From: an uncultured Clostridia bacterium
Lineage (GTDB): Bacteria > Bacillota > Clostridia > Oscillospirales > Oscillospiraceae
DNA length: 39,149 nucleotides
Reading direction: 5' to 3'
Assembly: GCA_930990965.1 (NCBI GenBank)
Contig: CAKNRQ010000023.1
Location: 1-39,149, forward strand
Part shown: positions 33,838 to 39,149 of the stretch, one piece after another
How positions within the stretch are numbered: the first letter of the stretch is position 1
How the letters are laid out: the number at the start of each line of letters is the position of its first letter
The notes under the pieces: generated by a model
Told to the model about the DNA's origin: nothing
What the model saw: the letters and a program-made list of their open reading frames with translations, nothing else
The model's database searches: none
Position numbers and translations under genes: made by a program

Positions 33838-34977
33838 ATTCTGCCGCCGAAATATGTATTAGAAGTGCTAAATACGCTCGCCTCGCACGGTTATGAGGCC
33901 CGGCTCGTGGGCGGCTGTGTGCGCGACACCCTGCTGGGCCGCTCTCCGCACGACTATGACGTCGCCACGAGCGCACTCCCCGAAGAGGTGGAGCGCTGCT
34001 TTAATCGCACCGTGCCGACCGGCATCAAGCACGGCACCGTCACTGTCATAATACGCTCGCGCGCCGTGGAGGTCACAACCTACCGCCGCGAGGGGGCCTA
34101 CTCCGACCACCGCAGGCCGGACAGCGTGAGCTACACGCCGAGCCTCGCCGAGGACCTCTCCCGGCGCGACTTCACCATAAACGCTATGGCGATGGACGTT
34201 CATGGCGATGTGACCGACCTCTTCGGAGGGCGCGAAGACCTCTCTCTCGGGCTGATACGCTGCGTGGGCGAACCGGGCAGGCGTTTTGAGGAGGACGCGC
34301 TGCGCATGCTGCGCGCGGTGCGCTTTGCCGCCAGGCTGGGCTTCACGATAGAGGGGCGCACCCTCGCGGCGATACGTGAGCGCTCGGGCGGCTGCGCGCT
34401 GCTCTCGGCTGAGCGGGTGGGCGCCGAGGTGCGGGGCATACTCGCCTCGCCCCGTCCGGACATGGTCTGGCTGCTGCCGGAGCTGCACCTGCTGGACGGA
34501 TACATGCGTCCCGGCACGCGCTCTCATCGGAGCCTTGCGGCCCTGCCCATATACGCCCGCACGGCGCACTGGTGCCACGCACTCGAGCGCGGCGGGTACA
34601 TCGGCTCTACTGAGGGCTTCCTGCGCGCGCTGCGCATGGACAACCACACTATCAGGACCGCGAGCGCTGCGGCGCACATGCTGGCCACCGGCTCGCGCGA
34701 CTACAAGCGGCTGCTGCGCGACTACGGACGCGAGGCCGTACTGGCGGCCTATCCGCACAGCCGGCGGCTGCGCTCTATCCTGCGCTCGGGCGAGTGCTAC
34801 ACGCTCGCCGCGCTCGCGATCAGCGGCGGCGACCTGGCCGCGCTGGGCTACTCGGGACGCGAACTGGGCCGCGCGCTCAATCGGGCGCTCGACCACGTCA
34901 TAGACCACCCGGGCGACAACAACCGCGCGGCGCTGCTGCAACTTATCACAGGAGGTAAATACGATGAGCGAACTTGA
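33838..34977 (+). CDS. cca: CCA-adding tRNA nucleotidyltransferase, probable AUU start
   Basis: Adds or repairs the 3' CCA end of tRNA. The class II signature [29 protein letters not shown] (metal-binding D-Y-D) is followed by [31 protein letters not shown] and [19 protein letters not shown], all canonical. The first in-frame conventional start is a GTG at 33865. Family members carry another ten or so residues ([10 protein letters not shown] here), encoded just upstream without ATG, GTG or TTG. ATT at 33838, seven bases after GGGA, is the best start and gives 379 residues. The GTG start would give 370 and has no ribosome binding site. It overlaps the next gene by 14 bases. Confidence 0.92.
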   Translation: MLPPKYVLEVLNTLASHGYEARLVGGCVRDTLLGRSPHDYDVATSALPEEVERCFNRTVPTGIKHGTVTVIIRSRAVEVTTYRREGAYSDHRRPDSVSYTPSLAEDLSRRDFTINAMAMDVHGDVTDLFGGREDLSLGLIRCVGEPGRRFEEDALRMLRAVRFAARLGFTIEGRTLAAIRERSGGCALLSAERVGAEVRGILASPRPDMVWLLPELHLLDGYMRPGTRSHRSLAALPIYARTAHWCHALERGGYIGSTEGFLRALRMDNHTIRTASAAAHMLATGSRDYKRLLRDYGREAVLAAYPHSRRLRSILRSGECYTLAALAISGGDLAALGYSGRELGRALNRALDHVIDHPGDNNRAALLQLITGGKYDERT

Positions 34978-35515
34978 ACTTCTGCGCGAGGAGTGCTTAC
35001 AGTGCCAGCGCTGCGAACTCTGCAAGACGCGCACCAACGTCGTCTTTGGCGTGGGACCGGAGGACGCGCAGATAATGCTCATAGGCGAGGGGCCCGGCGA
35101 GAACGAGGACTTACAGGGCGAGCCCTTTGTCGGACGCGCGGGGAGGCTGCTCGACGACATGCTCGAGCTCATAGGCCTCGACCGCACGAAGGTGTACATC
35201 GGCAACATGGTCAAGTGCCGCCCGCCCAAGAACCGCGACCCGCTGCCCGAGGAGCAGGAGGCCTGCTCCGTCTGGCTGAACCGCCAGATTGAACTGCTCA
35301 ACCCCGCCATCATCGTCTGCCTGGGCCGCATAGCGGCCATGCGCTTCATCCGCTCGGACTTCAAAATCTCCCGCGAGCACGGAGTCTGGTTCGAGAAGGA
35401 CGGACGCCGCGTGATGGCGCTCTACCACCCCGCCGCGCTGCTGCGCGACCCGCGCAAGCGCCCCGAGACCTTTGAGGACCTCAAGCGCATCCAGAAGGCG
35501 GCGCGGGAGCTCTAA
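34964..35515 (+). CDS. Uracil-DNA glycosylase, family 4 (Fe-S)
   Basis: Removes uracil from DNA. The 183-residue protein has the family-4 cysteines: CQRC (14 and 17), the one in [13 protein letters not shown], and the one in EEQEAC. Motif A is GEGPGENED, followed by [14 protein letters not shown], and the C-terminal motif is HPAALLRD. Two more cysteines (11 and 20) flank the first pair. AGGAGG precedes the ATG inside the end of cca, so the genes are coupled. Confidence 0.94.
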   Translation: MSELELLREECLQCQRCELCKTRTNVVFGVGPEDAQIMLIGEGPGENEDLQGEPFVGRAGRLLDDMLELIGLDRTKVYIGNMVKCRPPKNRDPLPEEQEACSVWLNRQIELLNPAIIVCLGRIAAMRFIRSDFKISREHGVWFEKDGRRVMALYHPAALLRDPRKRPETFEDLKRIQKAAREL

Positions 35516-35547
35516 GCAAATCAAACGGAAAGGACGCACAGACACCT

Positions 35548-36450
35548 ATGCTGCAATTCCACCGCGTGACCATAGAGGACAAGGCCTTTGTGGACCCCTT
35601 TGTCTTAGCGGAGAACTCACGGAGCGCCGACTTCAACTTCGGCAACATCTACCTCTGGGACACCGCCTACCGGCAATTCCTCGCCAGCGTGGACGGCAGG
35701 CTCATCACCAAGCTGCGCTACGAGTCCCTGCCCTTCTTCGCCTTCCCCATCGGCAGCGGCGACATACGCCCAGCCATCGAGGCCATAGAGGAGTTCTGCG
35801 CCGCGGAGCCCTGCTGTATACGCCTGCGCGGCGTCACGGACGAGCACCGGGAGCTGCTGGAGGCCGCCTACCCCGGCCGCTTCAACTTCTCCGAGGACCG
35901 AGACAACTTCGACTACGTCTACCTCGCGGAAAAGCTCGCCAGCTTCTCCGGCAAAAAGCTCCACGGCAAGCGCAACTTCTGCAACCGCTTCGAGAAGGAG
36001 CACTCCTGGGAGTTCAAGCGCCTCACGCGCGAGCTCTTCCCCGTCTGCATGGAGATGCTGGGCTTCTGGCAGCGCGAATTTGACGTGCCGCCCGACGGGC
36101 TTGAGGAGGAGCACGGCGCGATTATCCGCGCGCTCATGCGCTGGGAGGCGCTGAACCTCGAGGGCGGCGTACTCTTCGCCGACGGCCGCTGCGTGGGCTT
36201 CACCGTGGGCGAGGTCATAAGCTCCGACACCTTTGACGTCCACTTTGAAAAGGCCTACGCCTCCATCCCCGGCGCCTACCCGATGGTCTGCCGCGAGTTC
36301 GCCAAGCAGATCCTGTACGACCACCCGGAGATAGTTTACCTCAACCGCGAGGACGACATGGGCCACGAAAACCTTCGCTCGGCCAAGCTCGAATACCACC
36401 CCGAATTCCTGCTGCGCAAGTACACTGCGACTTTGAAATGCGATGAATGA
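35548..36450 (+). CDS. DUF2156 domain protein (COG4866)
   Basis: The 300-residue soluble protein has the GNAT-like double-domain pattern of DUF2156, the fold of the catalytic part of phosphatidylglycerol lysyltransferases. ADFNFGNIYLWDTAYR near the N-terminus, LRGVTDEHRELLEAAYPGRF, YLAEKLASFSGKKLHGKRNF and YLNREDDMGHENLRSAKLEYHPEFLLRKY match COG4866. It lacks the membrane domain of MprF, so it is probably a cytoplasmic acyl- or aminoacyl-transferase. Substrate is unknown. It overlaps the following GNAT gene by eight bases, so the two products may act together (inference). Confidence 0.88.
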   Translation: MLQFHRVTIEDKAFVDPFVLAENSRSADFNFGNIYLWDTAYRQFLASVDGRLITKLRYESLPFFAFPIGSGDIRPAIEAIEEFCAAEPCCIRLRGVTDEHRELLEAAYPGRFNFSEDRDNFDYVYLAEKLASFSGKKLHGKRNFCNRFEKEHSWEFKRLTRELFPVCMEMLGFWQREFDVPPDGLEEEHGAIIRALMRWEALNLEGGVLFADGRCVGFTVGEVISSDTFDVHFEKAYASIPGAYPMVCREFAKQILYDHPEIVYLNREDDMGHENLRSAKLEYHPEFLLRKYTATLKCDE

Positions 36451-37003
36451 CTGCGAACTGATACAGGCCACGGCGGCCGACTTCCCCTCCCTCTCCCGGC
36501 TCTGGGGCGAGGTCTTTGGCGACGGGGAGGACTTCATACTCGCCTTCTTCCGCGGCATGTGGCACGACGGCTGCTGCCGCGCGTACAGGACAGGCGGCGA
36601 CATAGCCGCGATGGGCTGCTGCCTCGACGGACCCACGGCGAACGGATACAGGTGCAGCTACATCTACGCGATGGCCACGGCGGGAGTACACCGCGGCCGC
36701 GGCCTCGCGGAGCGGATAGGCCGCGCGCTCATCTCCGACGCCTTCGCGCGCGGGAGCGGCATAGTCGCCACCCTGCCCGCCGAGGAGAGCCTCAACGCCT
36801 GGTACGAAACGCGCCTCGGCATGGTCCCCGCCTTCAAGAAGGGCGGCGCGGGCGTGCTCTTCCCCGAGCACTGGCGGCGCTTCGCCGCGGCATACTGCCC
36901 CGAACACGACCCCAACACGCCGGGCACCCTGCTGGCCGTGGCCCGCGAGGGCGTGGACCTCAAAGCAGTAAGCGGCCTGGGCTGGGAGTATACGCTGGAT
37001 TGA
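36443..37003 (+). CDS. GNAT family N-acetyltransferase
   Basis: The 186-residue protein has the GNAT acetyl-CoA pyrophosphate loop in AGVHRGRGLAERIGRALISDAFARG (R-G-R-G-L-A), preceded by the strand CSYIYAMATA and followed by LPAEESLNAWYETRLGMVPAF. The N-terminus DFPSLSRLWGEVFGDGEDFI is the usual first helix pair. The C-terminal part (about 140-186) is not assigned. It is translationally coupled to the DUF2156 gene. Nothing indicates its substrate. The repeat region begins directly after the stop. Confidence 0.88.
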   Translation: MNDCELIQATAADFPSLSRLWGEVFGDGEDFILAFFRGMWHDGCCRAYRTGGDIAAMGCCLDGPTANGYRCSYIYAMATAGVHRGRGLAERIGRALISDAFARGSGIVATLPAEESLNAWYETRLGMVPAFKKGGAGVLFPEHWRRFAAAYCPEHDPNTPGTLLAVAREGVDLKAVSGLGWEYTLD

Positions 37004-37563
37004 GGGGTGAGAAACGCGTTAAATAAGGCCCATAACCCCCCATCGCGCTAAAGTGTTAAACAGTTATTGGCCTTATTTAACGCGCTTGTCGGGCGTGTGA
37101 GCGCGTTTGCGTGCGTGGTGACGTAGAATCCAACGTGCGGGACGTCGAGGACGCCGTCCCTTACGGACAGTTGCGAAACGTAACCGGCAGCAACACCTAG
37201 CACACGAGTGCAACGATGTGTGCGGTAAACGAGGCACCCACCCCGGGCAACGTCGGTCTTACCGACTGTGACACTCATCCGCATCCACGCACGGCAACGT
37301 CCCGTGTTAACCCGTCAGCGGCCGCGAAGCGAAACCGCGGTCGGCGATGGGGAAACTAAATAGAAGTTTAGGGACGACCGACCGAAAGTCAGCGGGGTCC
37401 CGAGATACGAGGCACCCTTGCGTACAAGTCCGCACCAAAGCGGATTTTCCTTTCGGGGTCTGGGACGCTTTCTTTTGGCAAGAGCAAAAGAAAGCGCCCC
37501 AGGAGGGCCGCAACCGCCCACGGTTGCCCCCCCACGTCCGGCGACGTGGCACCCACCCGTCAC
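37004..37563 (-). repeat. Composite intergenic repeat, copy 3
   Basis: Fills the gap between two convergent genes, in the orientation opposite to copies 1 and 2. From left: palindromic unit (37015-37084), a GTAGAATCCAAC block with a GAGGAC-loop hairpin (37139-37160), GCACAC/GTGTGC (37200-37223), GTCGGT-CTT-ACCGAC (37252-37266), core block (37293-37375), the 18-bp hairpin (37460-37502), GCAACCG-CCCA-CGGTTGC (37510-37527) and CCACGTC-CGGC-GACGTGG. It runs to the base before the stop of the YjdF-like gene. Open frames within it are low-complexity by-products of the repeat. Confidence 0.9.
37015..37084. repeat. Palindromic unit with 16-bp inverted ends (in copy 3)
   Basis: CGCGTTAAATAAGGCC (37015-37030) is repeated exactly in inverse at 37069-37084, enclosing a 38-base core that starts CATAACCCCCC and ends CAGTTATT. 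It lies at the outer end of copy 3, just after the GNAT gene. Confidence 0.88.
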
Positions 37564-38415
37564 TCACGATGCTGCCTCGGATTTCTTCTTACGCTTGTGC
37601 AGCGCGAGGGCCGTGGTAAGCGGGCGCTTGGCGCTCTTGGTCTCGAAGAAAGCGATTATGCTGAACACCACAGCGCCGAGGAAGTTGACGAAGAGGTCGG
37701 CCATCGTGTCGTAGAGGCCGATGTCGAGGTAGCCGCCCAGGCCGACGCGGTAGGTGCTGCCGTCCGAGAGTTCGAGCAGCATGTCGGTGATGCCGCTGAC
37801 GACTACGGGGGTGTTGCTGAGCGTGGGGTCGAGGTCGACGGTGGAGATCTGGCTGAGCACGGTGTCCTTCTGCATGTCGAGCAGCAGCAGGCGGTCCGCG
37901 CCGTATTCAAAGAACTCCCACAGCACGCCCATAGTCATGGAGAAGCAGAACGCCACCAGGGCCAGGTACGCGGGCGAGAGCTGGAACTTGATCTTCTCGT
38001 TGCGGTTGAGCAGGTTCACCAGCGAGAACCCGACCGCCGCGAGCAGGAAGCCCGCCGTGGTGTGCAGCATGGTGTCCCAGAAGCTGACCTTGAGGAAGTA
38101 GGCCTGGATTTCGCCGAGCACTTCGGCCAGGAACACGAACACGAAGATGATGATTTCGAGTACGCTTGGTATCTCGATGTTCATGCGGTTCTCGACGAAC
38201 TTCGGCAGCACGTACAGCACCAGCACGTAGACGCAGACTATGGCGTTGTCGTAGCGCCCTATCCAGATGCTGCGTATCAGGACGAGTATGACGATGGTGC
38301 GCAGTATGATATAGGTCCAGAACGCGCCGGGCTCTTCCTTCATTTTCTTGGCCAGCATGGCGCGGTTCTCCTGTTTGCGCTGCTGGCGTTTAAGCTTGCG
38401 GCTCTCTCTGCTCAT
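37564..38415 (-). CDS. YjdF-like (DUF2238) integral membrane protein
   Basis: The 283-residue protein has a basic cytoplasmic N-terminus (about 1-25), then about seven hydrophobic segments. The conserved polar motifs of the family lie in membrane segments: FWDTMLHTTAGFLLAAV, MGVLWEFFEYGAD and LYDTMADLFVNFLGAV. An extracytoplasmic loop (about residues 180-225) precedes the last helix, and the C-terminus is basic. The start at 38415 is preferred over 38427 because GGAGGG lies between them as a ribosome binding site. Function is unknown for the family. The YjdF assignment rests on the W-D...H, W-E...E and D-T...D motifs. Confidence 0.82.
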   Translation of the reverse strand: MSRESRKLKRQQRKQENRAMLAKKMKEEPGAFWTYIILRTIVILVLIRSIWIGRYDNAIVCVYVLVLYVLPKFVENRMNIEIPSVLEIIIFVFVFLAEVLGEIQAYFLKVSFWDTMLHTTAGFLLAAVGFSLVNLLNRNEKIKFQLSPAYLALVAFCFSMTMGVLWEFFEYGADRLLLLDMQKDTVLSQISTVDLDPTLSNTPVVVSGITDMLLELSDGSTYRVGLGGYLDIGLYDTMADLFVNFLGAVVFSIIAFFETKSAKRPLTTALALHKRKKKSEAAS

Positions 38416-38510
38416 GATGCCCTCCATACAGTGAAATTGTGATGTTTTAACTCCAGTTTATCAGAATTTCATCAACATGGCAAGCCACAGAGCACGGATA
38501 TTGTGCGGTA

Positions 38511-38714
38511 TCAGCCCTCCGGCGCCGGGCTCATGTCGAGCACCGCCCTGTCGGCATTGGCGGTCTCCACCGGCGTATCAGTGACCGCAGGCGTCTGAGT
38601 GGGCGCCGCAGTGGGCTCCGGCGGGAGCGAGACATCGGCAGTGTCGGCGCCGCAGGCAGTAAACAGGCACAGTGCCAAAGTTATGGCCGCAATGGCCGTG
38701 AGTTCTCTTTTCAT
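38511..38714 (-). CDS. Small Thr/Pro-rich lipoprotein of unknown function
   Basis: A 67-residue product with a clear lipoprotein signal (LALCLFTACGAD, lipidated Cys21). The mature part of about 46 residues is a low-complexity Pro-Thr-Glu-Ala chain (PPEPTAAPTQTPAVTDTPVETA) with no fold visible. AAGGAGG precedes the ATG, which supports expression. It could be a small surface protein or the remains of a longer lipoprotein whose domain has been lost, since the linker resembles that of the hexosaminidase at 12953. The repeat region begins shortly upstream. Confidence 0.72.
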   Translation of the reverse strand: MKRELTAIAAITLALCLFTACGADTADVSLPPEPTAAPTQTPAVTDTPVETANADRAVLDMSPAPEG

Positions 38715-38744
38715 AAGTAGTACCTCCTTGTGCGGTGTGCTTCT

Positions 38745-39149
38745 AGCCTGAGAAACGCGTTAAAAAAGGTAAGTAACTGTTTAGCGCTTTAGTGCGACGG
38801 GGGGGTTATGGGACTTATTTAACGCGCATGTCGGGCGTGTGAACGCGTTTGCGTGCGTGGTGGCGTAGAATCCAACGAGCGGCGCACCGAGGACGGTGCG
38901 CCCTACGAGGCGCGGCTTGGGTACGTGGTGGCGTAGAATCCAACCCGCGGGACGTCGAGGACGCCGTCCCTTACGGGCGGGTGCGGGACGTAGCCATCAG
39001 CAACCCCCAGCACGCCAGCGAAGCGAGGCGTGCGGCAAGAGAGAAACCCACGTTGGGCAACGTCGGTCTCACCGGCCGTAACAGTCCACCGCACCCACGC
39101 ACGGCAACGTCCCGTGTTAACCCGTCAGCGGCCGCGAAGCGAAACCGCG
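38745..39149 (-). repeat. Composite intergenic repeat, copy 4 (runs off window)
   Basis: Same orientation as copy 3. From left: palindromic unit (38756-38826), GTAGAATCCAAC block with GGCGCACC-GAGGAC-GGTGCGCC hairpin (38881-38902), a second GTAGAATCCAAC block with GGGACG...CGTCCC hairpin (38949-38970), GCACGC/GCGTGC stem (39010-39033), a decayed GTCGGT hairpin, and the core block from 39103 to the window end. It differs from copy 3 in having two tandem GAGGAC-loop hairpins. No gene is seen in it. Confidence 0.9.
38756..38826. repeat. Palindromic unit with inverted core (in copy 4)
   Basis: Imperfect inverted ends CGCGTTAAAAAAGG and ACTTATTTAACGCG enclose a core that is the reverse complement of the core of the unit at 37015-37084. 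The flanks TGAGAAA on the left and GTCGGGCGTGTGA on the right are in the same orientation in both units. Confidence 0.85.

Noticed and set aside
33731-33976. N-terminal extension of murC
   Set aside because: It crosses the divergent promoter and the start of cca; AGGAG stands before the ATG at 33730.
38511-38714. Small lipoprotein as a spurious frame
   Set aside because: Rejected as spurious because it has AAGGAGG before an ATG and a proper lipobox; it is kept as a gene at moderate confidence.
37004-39149. CRISPR array or tRNA cluster in the repeat-rich end
   Set aside because: No regular repeat-spacer spacing and no cloverleaf; repeats are unequal, long and mixed.

Overview
The window is ordinary chromosome from a GC-rich, spore-forming, anaerobic member of the Firmicutes, most likely the class Clostridia and probably Oscillospiraceae-like. 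The evidence is spoIIE, IreB, an alr-mazF locus, a T-box leader on pheST, a PflX-type radical SAM protein, extended -10 and consensus sigma-A promoters, strong AGGAGG ribosome binding sites and a clostridial gene mix. No phage, plasmid, transposase, CRISPR array, rRNA or tRNA was seen. The species cannot be named from the sequence alone.

Layout. 1-4522 (minus strand): a glycolytic operon read trmL-pgk-tpiA-gpmI-eno, with eno cut by the window edge. 4867-8517 (plus): glycosyltransferase, PflX-like radical SAM protein, FMN-dependent alpha-hydroxy-acid dehydrogenase and a secreted serine-hydrolase-like protein, tightly coupled. 8637-14122: a small DUF6054-like protein, galK, glycerate kinase, a TIM-barrel protein of unknown function and a lipoprotein NagZ-like hexosaminidase. 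14216-16235: two overlapping G3E (CobW-type) GTPases, one with 26 histidines in a 45-residue stretch and one fused to a Cys-Cys domain. 16944-21503 (minus): DUF368 (PopT-type), a small exported protein, mazF, alr, a lipoprotein and nnrD. 21546-25327 (plus): T-box leader, pheS, pheT. 25496-29464: ireB, a MogA/MoaB protein (minus), then glnA-asnB behind an attenuator-like leader. 29608-33730 (minus): a small membrane protein, spoIIE and murC. 33838-37003 (plus): CCA-adding enzyme, family-4 uracil-DNA glycosylase, a DUF2156 protein and a GNAT acetyltransferase. 37564-38714 (minus): a YjdF-like membrane protein and a small lipoprotein.

The most unusual content is non-coding. Four long intergenic gaps (10205-10906, 16280-16920, 37004-37563 and 38745 to the window end) are filled by copies of one composite repeat family of about 400-700 bp. 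Copies share blocks of near identity, but several hairpins inside them keep their pairing while the stem sequence changes, which is the mark of selection on or copying of a folded RNA or DNA structure. Two copies begin with a palindromic unit of about 70 bp whose core is inverted in one copy relative to the other while the flanks keep the same orientation. No protein in the window looks like a mobilising enzyme for it. I consider this family the best candidate here for something undescribed.

Other points of note are a probable non-AUG (AUU) start for the CCA-adding enzyme, murC and cca promoters that share one palindromic -10, a conditional-terminator leader before glnA, a MazF toxin lacking its usual neighbour antitoxin, and an nnrD promoter so close to the start codon that a leaderless mRNA is implied.
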